From Vibrio kanaloae (lineage in GTDB: Bacteria; Pseudomonadota; Gammaproteobacteria; Enterobacterales; Vibrionaceae), in the NCBI RefSeq assembly GCF_024347535.1, contig NZ_AP025497.1:62001-126000 (forward strand): 64,000 nt of DNA, written 5' to 3'. This document shows positions 41,524 to 50,656 of the stretch, one piece after another. How positions within the stretch are numbered: the first letter of the stretch is position 1; each line of letters begins with the position of its first letter. Position numbers and translations under genes: made by a program. The notes under the pieces are model-generated. The model saw nothing but the letters and a program-made list of their open reading frames with translations. It ran no database searches and was not told where the DNA came from.

Positions 41524-41604
41524 TTAGTACATCATCGGTAGCGTCATGAGGCCTACAACTACCGCGATCATTACAAGTCCTTGCTTTTGCGAAGATGAAA
41601 TCAT
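41524..41604 (-). CDS. 26-residue predicted membrane miniprotein
   Basis: A short frame on the minus strand: MISSSQKQGLVMIAVVVGL then MTLPMMY. AGGAG lies at a suitable distance upstream, and a -35/-10 pair (TTGATC, 18 bases, TATTCT on the minus strand, about 41644-41673) precedes it. It is one hydrophobic helix with a short polar N-terminus and has a shared terminator just downstream. It looks like a real membrane small protein, but I recognise no named family. Confidence 0.65.
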   Translation of the reverse strand: MISSSQKQGLVMIAVVVGLMTLPMMY

Positions 41605-42394
41605 AACACTACTCCTAAATTTGGTTGTCTTTCGCTATGTTTTAAAGAATAGCATTACTTATGGGTTTAGATCAATAATTACTTTCTAAGGCTTTAAAAG
41701 TGATAGAGAACTGTTGCTTTTTATCTTGTTTTTCTATGTTTAACTGTGTTTTTTGGTGTGTTCTTATTTTGGTCGTTGTGGTTTATGTTTGCTCTGTTTT
41801 ATTTTAAGTTGCTGTTTTTTAATGGTTGGTTTTTGTGATTTATATTGTTAAAGGTTGTTAAACTGTATTAATGAGGGTTGGTTGTGCCTATGTTTGATTT
41901 TTGTTTTATTTTTTCATTTTTGGTTTCGTTTTGGTGGTGATTTTTACAAAGAGTTTGGAGGCGGCTGACAAATATGGGGATAAAAAAACAAGTTACTTAC
42001 TTTAAGAGTTAACTCCTGTCTGTAATTATCATTTGTCAGTTAATTTTGTTTTTTTATAATCTAATATTATGTATTTATTAGGTTTTAATGGAGGTTCTTT
42101 TATTTTTTAAGTATGAATATTAGCGAAAATCGCTGGTTTACTATGATTTCGATAAGCTAGAAATGACCAAAATCGAATGCTGAAGGTTGTAATGTACTTT
42201 TAGGCGGGTTTTCCGATAAATCGCTTTAATGTTAAACCAGTAATCATGATCGTAGTGATAATTGTTACGACTTCAATCTAAAGATGTTCTTTTTAGTGGA
42301 AGCGTAATCAAGATCCAATTTTGAAGGGCTGAGGCTTTACATCAACACTCGTGTGCCTAGACTGACGACGATTTAAAGCAATAGGGCAAATGGT
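41605..42394. other. Long T/G-rich intergenic gap
   Basis: About 790 bases without a convincing gene. From 41700 to about 41945 the plus strand is dominated by T and G, with C scarce and long T-runs. A nine-base inverted repeat CTGACAAAT / ATTTGTCAG lies at 41965-41973 and 42031-42039. The last 300 bases lead to the yhhN start. Confidence 0.7.
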
Positions 42395-43015
42395 ATGTGG
42401 AGTTGGTTAGCGGTTTCCTTGTCTGGTATTGGAGCAATAGCAGGAACGAAACATGGACATATCGGTCAGGCTTTATCGTATAAGGTCTTTACCTTTGTAT
42501 TATTGGCGGTCATTGCTTTAACTCAGTCTGTCGTCGCTGATTTTACCTATTGGTTGGTGGCAGGGTTGGTTGTCTCTGCGATTGCCGATGCCCTTCACTC
42601 TCTCACTCAAAAACGTACTCTGTATTTTGTTTGTTTTTTGGTGGCTCAACTCTGTTACAGCAAAGCATTTTGGTTACAGCTGTCGGGAGAAATGGTCTGG
42701 TGGTTGTTCGCACTGCTATTGGCGGCATGTATCGTCGCTTTCTTCTTATTATTACCCCGTTTAGACAAACTTGTCTTTCCTGTGGTTATCATGGGTATGG
42801 TGCTTATTCAGCTGGCATGGGCTGCTGGTGAGGTCTGGTTGCTGGATCCTCAACTGTCGCATGCGGTTGGTTTTGTTGGTTGTAGCGTATTGCTGATTTC
42901 CGCATTGGCGTATGCTTTAAATTGTTATCGTAGCCCAATCAAGGGGGCCTACTTTTGGGTAACAGGCTGTTACTTTCTCGCACATGCTCTTATTGTTGCT
43001 TCCCTTACCATTTAG
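42395..43015 (+). CDS. yhhN: YhhN-family lysoplasmalogenase-like membrane protein
   Basis: 206 residues with about seven membrane segments. The YhhN/TMEM86 family includes lysoplasmalogenases; segments such as FTYWLVAGLVVSAIADALH are seen. E. coli has yhhN in the same yhhL-yhhM-yhhN neighbourhood. Bacterial activity of this member is inferred from the family. Confidence 0.85.
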   Translation: MWSWLAVSLSGIGAIAGTKHGHIGQALSYKVFTFVLLAVIALTQSVVADFTYWLVAGLVVSAIADALHSLTQKRTLYFVCFLVAQLCYSKAFWLQLSGEMVWWLFALLLAACIVAFFLLLPRLDKLVFPVVIMGMVLIQLAWAAGEVWLLDPQLSHAVGFVGCSVLLISALAYALNCYRSPIKGAYFWVTGCYFLAHALIVASLTI

Positions 43016-43136
43016 GGTAAACGTATCTCTATAAATACTCTTCTGGCTGTATAAATTACCGAGTTTGCTACTGTGTTCGAAAATCAATGTTGAGGCTGCT
43101 ATACTTCCGCGCACTTACGTTTTTCGAGATAAACTT

Positions 43137-43721
43137 ATGGAAATATTATCTGCAGCCACCATGCTGTTTCTCATTATGGATCCGCTTGGCAACTTGCCAA
43201 TCGTACTCTCTATCCTTAAGCATCTCGATCCAAAACGTCGTCGTATTGTTCTTATTCGTGAGTTGATGTTCGCACTCGTCATCTTGTTGCTGTTTTTGTT
43301 TGCAGGTCAAAGCATTATGAATTTCCTGCATGTACAGCCTGAAACTTTAAGTATATCTGGCGGTATAATTCTGTTTATTATCGCGATTAAGATGATTTTC
43401 CCAAGTGCTGGCAGCATTACTGGCCTAGCGGCCGGTGAAGAGCCGTTCATTGTACCGATGGCGATCCCTATGATTGCTGGGCCATCAGTGATTGCGGCAT
43501 TGATTCTGCTTTCTACACAGCACCCTGACAACATGTTAGAGCTTTCTGCTGCTGTGCTACTGGCATGGGGAGCCTCTTTCTTCATTCTTATGTTTAATGG
43601 CTTCTTTTTGCGAGTGCTGGGTGAGAGAGGCCTTAAAGCTGTCGAACGCTTGATGGGCTTGCTGCTAGTTATGCTCTCGACTCAAATGTTCTTGGATGGT
43701 GTGAAGAGTTACATGGGCTAG
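43137..43721 (+). CDS. yhgN: MarC-family membrane protein YhgN
   Basis: 194 residues with six membrane segments (MEILSAATMLFLIMDPLGNLP, ISGGIILFIIAIKMIFP, FIVPMAIPMIAGPS). UPF0056/MarC family, function unknown despite the old antibiotic-resistance name. The ATG at 43137 gives the family length; a longer frame from 43065 is not supported. Confidence 0.88.
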   Translation: MEILSAATMLFLIMDPLGNLPIVLSILKHLDPKRRRIVLIRELMFALVILLLFLFAGQSIMNFLHVQPETLSISGGIILFIIAIKMIFPSAGSITGLAAGEEPFIVPMAIPMIAGPSVIAALILLSTQHPDNMLELSAAVLLAWGASFFILMFNGFFLRVLGERGLKAVERLMGLLLVMLSTQMFLDGVKSYMG

Positions 43722-43741
43722 TATTGCTACTATCGTTCAAT

Positions 43742-43772
43742 AAAAAACGCCGCTTAACTGAGCGGCGTTTTT
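43742..43772 (+). terminator. Terminator of yhgN
   Basis: AAAAAACGCCGCT / AGCGGCGTTTTT stem, 20 bases after the stop. Confidence 0.9.
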
Positions 43773-43837
43773 GTCTCTACTGTTTCGCAAGGATGTTGTC
43801 TGTATCTAAGCTTTGTAAATTTGATCCTTAAGCTCGA

Positions 43838-44104
43838 TTACATCATGTGTTTACGACGGATATCGAGTAGGGCGAAGATTCCAAAAATCAGAATTGACCA
43901 TTTCTCCCAACGCGACATTTCAATTTTATCGCCGAAGGCACCGATAAAGATCAGCATCTGTAGGCCATGCATGAAGAACAAGAATGCCGTCATGATATAA
44001 AGCGCAATCGCCGCATTACCCGGGAACGGGTGAAAAATATTGACGATTAAGACAAACCAAACAAAGGCGATGGCTGCTTTTGCTAGTGGAAGCAAGATAT
44101 TCAT
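43838..44104 (-). CDS. yhhL: DUF1145 membrane protein YhhL
   Basis: 88 residues with three membrane segments, beginning MNILLPLAKAAIAFVWFVLI. DUF1145 family; the gene follows rsmD as in E. coli. Function unknown. Confidence 0.87.
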   Translation of the reverse strand: MNILLPLAKAAIAFVWFVLIVNIFHPFPGNAAIALYIMTAFLFFMHGLQMLIFIGAFGDKIEMSRWEKWSILIFGIFALLDIRRKHMM

Positions 44105-44120
44105 TCAATAACTCCTATTC

Positions 44121-44717
44121 TTAAGTCGTTCGATTGAACAGTCGGTAACTAGACTGGCCAGTCGTCTTATCGCGATGCAATTTCCAGTTTTCTGGCATAG
44201 CTTCGAGTTGCAGCTCTTTCTCTGTTTCGACGTAAATGATGGCATCATCTGCAAGCCAGCCATTGCTCTCAAGCAGTTGTACTGTATCTGCTAATAAGCC
44301 TTTCCGAAATGGCGGATCGAGAAAAACCATATCGTAAGGAGTTCCAGGTTTCTTAAGGAAAGAGATAGCATCAGTATTCACGACATTGATGTTGTCTGCT
44401 TTGAGTTCTTTAGCATTATCAGAAAGCTGCTTGGCGGCCTTTTGATTCATTTCGAGCAGTGTCACCATTTTTGCTTGGCGAGACGCTGCTTCAAAACCTA
44501 GGCCACCAGAACCGGCAAATACATCCAAGCACGTCGAGTGTGGGATATCTTGTGCAACCCAGTTAAAGAGTGTTTCTTTTACTCGGTCAATGGTTGGGCG
44601 TAAGCCTTCTAAATCATGAACAGGCAGTTTTCTTCCTCTCCATGAGCCACTAATAATTCGAACAAAGCCCCCGGATGGCTTTTTTTGTGATGTGTTTTGC
44701 TGGCGACGTCTTACCAT
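44121..44717 (-). CDS. rsmD: 16S rRNA m2G966 methyltransferase
   Basis: 198-residue enzyme that methylates G966 of 16S rRNA in the 30S subunit. SAM motif LDVFAGSGGLGFEA and catalytic FLDPPF are present. The ATG at 44717 gives the E. coli length; an upstream frame to 44810 would add 31 non-conserved residues. Divergent from ftsY. Confidence 0.95.
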   Translation of the reverse strand: MVRRRQQNTSQKKPSGGFVRIISGSWRGRKLPVHDLEGLRPTIDRVKETLFNWVAQDIPHSTCLDVFAGSGGLGFEAASRQAKMVTLLEMNQKAAKQLSDNAKELKADNINVVNTDAISFLKKPGTPYDMVFLDPPFRKGLLADTVQLLESNGWLADDAIIYVETEKELQLEAMPENWKLHRDKTTGQSSYRLFNRTT

Positions 44718-44947
44718 AGATTTTTTGACCGCTAATAAAGTGATACTATACCGAGCCCAATTTAAGTGGGTTCGAGTATTAAATAAATTTGCAATGACAA
44801 AGTGTATCAAGCTAAAAGCAAACTTATCACTGCTTTGTCATTTTTCTTTACTATTCGTTTGTACAAGATTGTATTGTATAACAATAGCAAAGAGTCGACG
44901 TGCATTAAGTCAATACAGTTAATTAGTAGATCTAGGGAACTCCTCGG

Positions 44948-46192
44948 ATGACGGAAAAAAAGAAGCGCGGATTATTATCGTGGCTTGGTTTTGGTGAAGA
45001 AGAACAAAGCCCAAAAACGCAGAATGAAGCGAACGTAGAAAACGTTGAAGAGCAAACTGAAGTTGAATCACCTGTCGAGGCTGAACAGGTCGCGCCTGAA
45101 ACTGAAGTCGCTAAGCCAGTGGAACCTAAGCCAGTTGAATCAGAGCAAGCGCTTGAAGAGACTCAAGAAGAGCAGCAACCTGTCCGCGCAGAAGCAGAAG
45201 CAGAAGCAGAAGCAGAACAGGAAGAAGTAGCTCTTCAAGTTAAGGTTGAAGAAGTGCAAGAGAAGCCAACAGAAAGCTTCTTTGCTCGCCTTAAGCGCAG
45301 CCTTAGTCGTACTAAAGCAAACATTGGTGCTGGCTTCTTTGGCTTGTTCAAAGGCAAGCAAATCGATGAAGAGCTATTTGAAGAGCTAGAAGAGCAACTT
45401 CTGATCGCTGATGTGGGGATGAATACCACCGTTAAGATCATTGAAAATCTGACAGAAAAAGCATCTCGCAATGACCTAAAAGACGGTGAGGCGCTTTATG
45501 GTCTGCTCAAAGAAGAGATGGCAGATATCTTAAGCCAAGTGGAACAGCCATTGGTTGTTGATACGACTAAAACGCCTTACGTTATTTTAATGGTCGGTGT
45601 GAATGGTGTGGGTAAGACAACCACCATCGGTAAGCTGGCGAAACAGTTCCAGAGTGAAGGCAAGAAAGTGATGTTAGCGGCGGGTGATACATTCCGTGCA
45701 GCAGCCGTTGAACAGCTTCAGGTTTGGGGGCAGCGTAACGATGTGCCGGTTATCGCTCAGCACACAGGTGCGGACAGCGCGTCTGTTATCTACGATGCGA
45801 TTGAAGCCGCGAAAGCGCGTGGTGTCGATGTTGTGATTGCTGATACAGCAGGTCGTTTGCAGAACAAGAGCAACTTGATGGAAGAGCTACGCAAGATTGT
45901 TCGTGTAATGAAGAAGATTGATGACTCTGCACCGCACGAAATCATGCTAACACTTGATGCAGGGACTGGTCAGAATGCTATCAGCCAAGCAAAACTATTC
46001 AGTGAAGTCGCACCGGTAACGGGGATTACGCTCACTAAGCTAGATGGTACGGCGAAAGGTGGTGTGATTTTCTCAATTGCAGACCAGTTCCAGATTCCAA
46101 TTCGTTATATTGGTGTCGGTGAAGGTATCGACGACTTACGTCCATTTGAGTCGAAAGACTTCATTGAAGCACTATTTAGTCGTGAAGAATAA
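44948..46192 (+). CDS. ftsY: SRP receptor FtsY
   Basis: GTPase that receives signal-recognition-particle complexes at the membrane. 414 residues: an acidic A domain (about 10-115) rich in Glu/Val/Pro and including a run of Glu-Ala repeats, then NG domains with GVNGVGKTTTIGKLA, DTFRAAAVEQL, ADTAGRLQNKSNLMEEL and TKLDGTAKGG. Leads the ftsYEX-rpoH cluster. Confidence 0.97.
   Translation: MTEKKKRGLLSWLGFGEEEQSPKTQNEANVENVEEQTEVESPVEAEQVAPETEVAKPVEPKPVESEQALEETQEEQQPVRAEAEAEAEAEQEEVALQVKVEEVQEKPTESFFARLKRSLSRTKANIGAGFFGLFKGKQIDEELFEELEEQLLIADVGMNTTVKIIENLTEKASRNDLKDGEALYGLLKEEMADILSQVEQPLVVDTTKTPYVILMVGVNGVGKTTTIGKLAKQFQSEGKKVMLAAGDTFRAAAVEQLQVWGQRNDVPVIAQHTGADSASVIYDAIEAAKARGVDVVIADTAGRLQNKSNLMEELRKIVRVMKKIDDSAPHEIMLTLDAGTGQNAISQAKLFSEVAPVTGITLTKLDGTAKGGVIFSIADQFQIPIRYIGVGEGIDDLRPFESKDFIEALFSREE
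45186..45220 (+). repeat. GCAGAA hexanucleotide repeat in ftsY
   Basis: About five tandem GCAGAA units encoding Ala-Glu repeats in the acidic A domain. Changes in copy number would keep the frame. Confidence 0.85.
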
Positions 46193-46268
46193 CGCGTGTG
46201 GCTGGTGGTTTATTCTTAACCGGCTACCGTTTTAAATTTGATATGAGTGATCGTAAGAGGAATTTTCG

Positions 46269-46946
46269 GTGATCAAATTTCAGCAAGTGAGTAAAGCCTA
46301 CCGAGGCGGACGACAAGCGCTCCAAAAAGTGGACTTTCATCTTAAACGTGGAGAGATGGCTTTTTTGGGTGGGCACTCTGGAGCTGGTAAAAGTACCTTG
46401 CTGAAGTTGATATGTGCGATAGAGCGTCCAACCGATGGGCGCGTGTGGTTTAACGATCACGATATCACTCGTATCCCAGCCAAAGACATTCCATTTTTAC
46501 GTCGTAATATAGGAATTGTCTTTCAAGACCACCGCCTACTGATGGATCGTTCGATTTTCGATAACGTCGCCCTGCCGATGCGTATTGAGTCTATTTCTGA
46601 AAATGAAGTAAAACGCCGAGTCAGTGCTGCACTAGATAAAACCGGTCTACTAGACAAGGCCCGTTGTTTGCCAAGCCAGCTTTCTGGTGGTGAGCAACAA
46701 CGCGTGGGTATTGCTCGCGCCGTGGTTAATCGTCCTACTCTACTGTTAGCGGATGAGCCAACAGGTAATCTAGATCCTGAGTTATCGAATCGTGTGTTGA
46801 GATTGTTTGAAGAGTTCAACCGCGCGGGTGTCTCTATTATCCTAGCAACGCACGATATCGGGTTAGTGAATACTCGCCCTCAATACCGTCATCTGGAGTT
46901 AAACCAAGGTTTTTTGAGCGAGGTTGAAGATTATGGCCGCGAATAA
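46269..46946 (+). CDS. ftsE: FtsE, ABC ATPase of the divisome
   Basis: 225 residues: Walker [14 protein letters not shown], signature [14 protein letters not shown], Walker [13 protein letters not shown], switch His in ATHDI. With FtsX it controls peptidoglycan hydrolases at the division site. GTG start; its end overlaps ftsX by 14 bases. Confidence 0.96.
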   Translation: MIKFQQVSKAYRGGRQALQKVDFHLKRGEMAFLGGHSGAGKSTLLKLICAIERPTDGRVWFNDHDITRIPAKDIPFLRRNIGIVFQDHRLLMDRSIFDNVALPMRIESISENEVKRRVSAALDKTGLLDKARCLPSQLSGGEQQRVGIARAVVNRPTLLLADEPTGNLDPELSNRVLRLFEEFNRAGVSIILATHDIGLVNTRPQYRHLELNQGFLSEVEDYGRE

Positions 46947-47901
46947 GCGTATCAAGAAACCTCAATCCAACCGAGCTAAAACCCGTACTTCAAGTGACGG
47001 ATTTTTTGTTGTTCACTGGAAGCAAGCCAAGTCATCGTTTTCACAAATGTGGCAACGTCCGCTGGGTAATTTGCTTACGTTAGCGGTGATCTCAATGGCG
47101 CTGACAATGCCTGCTTGCTTATATTTGTTAGGAAAAAACGTTAGTGAAGTAGCTCAAGACGTCACAAGCCCGTCACAAATTAGTGCTTATGTGGAGGATG
47201 GTATCCCTGAGCCTAGGGTGATGGTACTTAAAGATGAAATAGAAAATTGGGATCAAGTTGAGCTGGTGGAATACATTTCTCCACAGCAAGGACTTGAAGA
47301 TCTTAGCCAATACTCTGGTTTTGAAGATGCTCTGACTATCCTAGACGACTATTCATTGCCAGGCGTGTTGGTGATTACACCAAATGTGCACAGCGATACC
47401 TTAATTAAGGGGTTGGCAAGTACCGTTAAAGAACAAGAGTTAGTGACCGATGTCCGTTTAGACGAAGATTGGCTAGCTAGATTAGATGCTATTAAAGCCT
47501 TAGCGGCTGTCATTGTTATTACCTTAACAGTCTTGATGTTAGGCGCAGTATTTCTGATTATTGGTAATACATTGCGATTTAATGTGTTGGCACATAAAGA
47601 AGAGATTCAAACCATGAAGCTGATTGGTGCTACCGATAGCTACATTCTTCGACCATACCTGTACGCTGGCATGTGGTTTGGTGTATTAGGTGCGATTAGC
47701 GCTTGGGTCATGACGGCATTGATTACTGTATTGCTGAACAGTGCCGTTGACGATTTAGCGCAGCTTTATGATAGCCACTTTAGGTTAATAGGCCTGAGTT
47801 GGGATGAGTCTTTATTGCTTTTGATCGTTGGAACCTTGCTTGGTAGTGTGGCTGCGAAGCTCTCTGCGCAGCGTCACCTAAAAGAAATTGAACCAGTTTA
47901 G
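46933..47901 (+). CDS. ftsX: FtsX, divisome membrane protein
   Basis: 322 residues from the ATG at 46933, with a basic N-terminal tail, a first membrane segment (LLTLAVISMALTMPACLYLL), a periplasmic loop of about 100 residues that contacts the hydrolase activator EnvC, and three C-terminal membrane segments. FtsEX transmit ATP hydrolysis across the membrane. Confidence 0.95.
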   Translation: MAANKRIKKPQSNRAKTRTSSDGFFVVHWKQAKSSFSQMWQRPLGNLLTLAVISMALTMPACLYLLGKNVSEVAQDVTSPSQISAYVEDGIPEPRVMVLKDEIENWDQVELVEYISPQQGLEDLSQYSGFEDALTILDDYSLPGVLVITPNVHSDTLIKGLASTVKEQELVTDVRLDEDWLARLDAIKALAAVIVITLTVLMLGAVFLIIGNTLRFNVLAHKEEIQTMKLIGATDSYILRPYLYAGMWFGVLGAISAWVMTALITVLLNSAVDDLAQLYDSHFRLIGLSWDESLLLLIVGTLLGSVAAKLSAQRHLKEIEPV

Positions 47902-48078
47902 GAAAATAGAGTCATAATTAGACGAAAAATAGGCACTTCTTAACCAGACTTTGCCTTGTATAGAAGAATTGATTATGCATAATTACTTTCCCCGCCTTGA
48001 AACCTGTTCATTTTAGGTTCAAGATTGTTGGGTTTTAATAGATGTATTACTCCAGATCAGAGATTGATGAGGAACCGA

Positions 48079-48936
48079 ATGGCAAACCAAGCGTATCAAA
48101 TGGCTTTAGTCACACAAGATAGTTTAGATAGCTATATCCGATCAGCGAACAGCTACCCAATGCTGACGCCTGAAGAGGAACGTGGACTTGCAGAGCGATT
48201 ACATTACAAAGGTGAGATCGATGCTGCGAAAGGTTTAATCCTTTCCCACTTACGATTCGTGGTACACGTTGCAAGAGGCTACTCAGGCTACGGGCTGCCA
48301 ATGGCCGATCTCGTTCAAGAAGGTAACATCGGCTTGATGAAGGCTGTTAAGCGCTTCAACCCAGAAGTTGGTGTTCGACTGGTCTCTTTTGCTGTTCACT
48401 GGATCAAAGCTGAGATTCATGAATACGTGTTGCGTAATTGGCGTATCGTTAAAATCGCAACCACTAAAGCACAGCGTAAATTGTTCTTTAACCTTCGTAA
48501 GTCTAAAAAGCGCTTAGGTTGGTTCAATAACGGTGAAGTTGAGACCGTTGCTCGTGAATTGGGAGTTGAGCCTTCAGAGGTTCGAGAAATGGAATCTCGA
48601 TTAGCGGCCCAAGATGCTACGTTTGAAGCGCCAATGGACGACGACGACGGTGGCTCTGCTTACACTGCCCCTGTTTACTACCTAGAAGATAAAGCGTCAG
48701 ACGTTGCTGAAACGGTTGAAGCGGCTAACTGGGAATCACACACCAACAATCGTTTAGGGCTAGCATTGGCAAGCTTAGATGAGCGTAGCCAGCATATTGT
48801 GCGCTCACGTTGGTTAGATGATAACAAAGCAACACTGCAAGATTTAGCGGATACCTACAGTATCTCTGCAGAGCGTGTTCGCCAGTTAGAAAAAAATGCT
48901 ATGAAGAAGTTGAAACAAGCCGTTGGCGATTTCTAA
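48079..48936 (+). CDS. rpoH: Heat-shock sigma factor RpoH (sigma-32)
   Basis: 285 residues. Region 2 [42 protein letters not shown] split across 2.1-2.4, the RpoH box [10 protein letters not shown], and a region 4 helix-turn-helix [21 protein letters not shown]. Directs transcription of chaperone and protease genes. The ATG at 48079 follows GAGGAA; the longer frame from 48025 adds 18 unlikely residues. Confidence 0.97.
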   Translation: MANQAYQMALVTQDSLDSYIRSANSYPMLTPEEERGLAERLHYKGEIDAAKGLILSHLRFVVHVARGYSGYGLPMADLVQEGNIGLMKAVKRFNPEVGVRLVSFAVHWIKAEIHEYVLRNWRIVKIATTKAQRKLFFNLRKSKKRLGWFNNGEVETVARELGVEPSEVREMESRLAAQDATFEAPMDDDDGGSAYTAPVYYLEDKASDVAETVEAANWESHTNNRLGLALASLDERSQHIVRSRWLDDNKATLQDLADTYSISAERVRQLEKNAMKKLKQAVGDF

Positions 48937-48976
48937 TAGTATCTAGCTAATAGTAGAGCTAGCAAACTAAATTTTG

Positions 48977-49010
48977 AAAAGGCCGGGATCGAGAGATCTC
49001 GGCCTTTTTT
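48977..49010 (+). terminator. Terminator of rpoH
   Basis: AAGGCCGGGATC / GATCTCGGCCTT stem with one G-T pair, GAGA loop and a T-run. Confidence 0.92.
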
Positions 49011-49356
49011 GTTTCGGATCGATTTCTCAAATTTTGCGATCGAAATTTGCAAAATGATTTTGTGGATAACTCTGTGAAAAATTTATTCGTCAACTGTCTA
49101 AAAGCAGGGTGTAGTAAGGCTTTGAAGGGGTTTTAGTGGTGGGGATATGTTTCAACTAACCCACAGTTAGATCAGGATCATTACTACATGTTGTGGATCT
49201 ATTTTTTTTAAAACACTTTATTCACGCAATCCACAGGTTTATCCACAAACGGTGTAAAAGTGATCGTTGGTGGATAACCTTATTAAGTGGATGTGATTGT
49301 TGGCCTTGGGATAGGTTACAATGGCAGCAAAGTAAATCAGCATAAAAGAGAGAGTC
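49011..49356. promoter_or_regulatory. DnaA-box cluster upstream of glpE
   Basis: A 346-base gap holding two exact DnaA boxes, TGTGGATAA (49061-49069, minus) and TTATCCACA (49239-49247, plus), two boxes with one mismatch (49218-49226 and 49269-49277), and three with two mismatches (49157-49165, 49192-49200, 49227-49235). At least five GATC sites lie among them. This is not the oriC locus of vibrios by gene context. Confidence 0.82.
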
Positions 49357-49680
49357 ATGGACCAGTTTAAACATATCGACGTTAAAGGCGCTCAAGCCCT
49401 CATTGAACAAGGCGAAGCTCGACTTGTCGATATACGTGACCCGCAGTCATTTGCGGTTGCTCACTCAAAAACCGCTTACCATCTTACGAACGATACGATG
49501 GTGTCCTTTATGGATGAAGTCGAGTTCGAACAGCCTATTTTGGTGATGTGTTACCACGGTATTAGTAGCCAAGGTGCCGCACAATATTTAGTGAACCAAG
49601 GCTTTGAAGAGGTATATAGTGTTGATGGTGGCTTTGAAGCTTGGCATCGTGCTGAACTTCCAGTGATCGCTGGGTTATAG
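49357..49680 (+). CDS. glpE: Thiosulfate sulfurtransferase GlpE
   Basis: 107-residue single-domain rhodanese. Active Cys65 lies in [12 protein letters not shown], the loop length typical of GlpE. Transfers sulfane sulfur from thiosulfate to cyanide or thioredoxin. It precedes glpG as in the E. coli glpEGR operon; a glpR is not seen here. Confidence 0.95.
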   Translation: MDQFKHIDVKGAQALIEQGEARLVDIRDPQSFAVAHSKTAYHLTNDTMVSFMDEVEFEQPILVMCYHGISSQGAAQYLVNQGFEEVYSVDGGFEAWHRAELPVIAGL

Positions 49681-49734
49681 CCTTTAGTACTTTAACCACT
49701 TTAAGCGTCTCTAAAGCATGAATAGGAAATAACA

Positions 49735-50580
49735 ATGATTAGATTGATGGTGTTAGACAACCCGCGTCTTGCTCAAGCATTTATTGATTACATGGCTTCT
49801 CGCCAGATCCCTATTCAAATGTTTCCTGAAGGTGAGGGGCGTTTTTCTCTTTGGCTGACAGATAGCCAGCATCAGGTTGAAACAGAGTCAGAGCTCAATC
49901 GTTTCCTATCAGAGCCAAACCATAAGCGCTACCAAGCGGCATCTTGGGATATGGTGGAAACCAGAAAGAGTAGCTTTCATTATCATACCCCTAGCTTCAT
50001 GGGCATGATAAAAGCCAAAGCTGGCCCAGTGACACTCGGTATCATGTTGCTATGTGTGGTTATTTTTGCTCTGCAGCAGATAGGCTTCGGTCAGACGATT
50101 TTCAATGCCTTACATTTCCCAGCGCTTGATGGCCAACAATGGCAGTTGTGGCGTTGGTTGAGTCATGCTGTTTTGCACTTCTCTGTTATGCACATCGCAT
50201 TTAATATTTTGTGGTGGTGGCAGTTAGGAGGAGACATAGAGAAAAAGCTAGGCGGCTTCAAGTTACTTCAGATCTTTGCTGTCTCTTCTGCGCTTTCTGG
50301 TGCTGGGCAATATTGGGTTGAAGGTGCGAACTTCGGTGGCCTGTCTGGTGTGGTATATGCTTTGGTTGGTTATCTTTGGGTTGTTGGTGCGAAGGCTCCA
50401 CAATTTGGTTTGGGTATCCCAAGACAGATCGTCGGCTTTATGTTGGTGTGGTTGGTGCTTGGGTACATGCAGCCGTTCATGGCGATCGCAAATACTGCTC
50501 ACTTAGCAGGTTTAGTCGCAGGTGTGATTATCGGTTTAGTTGATTCCATGAAAGCGCCTAGTTCAGCAAGGAGCGAGTGA
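49735..50580 (+). CDS. glpG: Rhomboid protease GlpG
   Basis: 281-residue membrane protease with an N-terminal cytoplasmic domain (about 1-90) and six membrane segments. Ser204 in GGLSGVVYALVG and His256 in ANTAHLAGLVAG form the catalytic dyad. Cleaves membrane proteins within the bilayer. Confidence 0.95.
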   Translation: MIRLMVLDNPRLAQAFIDYMASRQIPIQMFPEGEGRFSLWLTDSQHQVETESELNRFLSEPNHKRYQAASWDMVETRKSSFHYHTPSFMGMIKAKAGPVTLGIMLLCVVIFALQQIGFGQTIFNALHFPALDGQQWQLWRWLSHAVLHFSVMHIAFNILWWWQLGGDIEKKLGGFKLLQIFAVSSALSGAGQYWVEGANFGGLSGVVYALVGYLWVVGAKAPQFGLGIPRQIVGFMLVWLVLGYMQPFMAIANTAHLAGLVAGVIIGLVDSMKAPSSARSE

Positions 50581-50604
50581 TTAGTTACCGACAACTGATA
50601 GATA

Positions 50605-50634
50605 CAAAAAAGCGGCCAGGTGAGCCGCTTTTTT
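50605..50634 (+). terminator. Terminator of glpEG
   Basis: AAAAAAGCGGC / GCCGCTTTTTT stem just after glpG; works on both strands. Confidence 0.9.
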
Positions 50635-50656
50635 ATTGGGATTCGTTTTTACATCA

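Noticed and set aside
41644-41673. FNR site before the miniprotein
   Set aside because: Only one half-site (TTGAT) is present; the second half does not match ATCAA.
49011-49356. Replication origin oriC
   Set aside because: The flanking genes are rpoH and glpE; vibrio oriC1 lies by mnmG, mioC or dnaA. No array of AT-rich 13-mers was seen.
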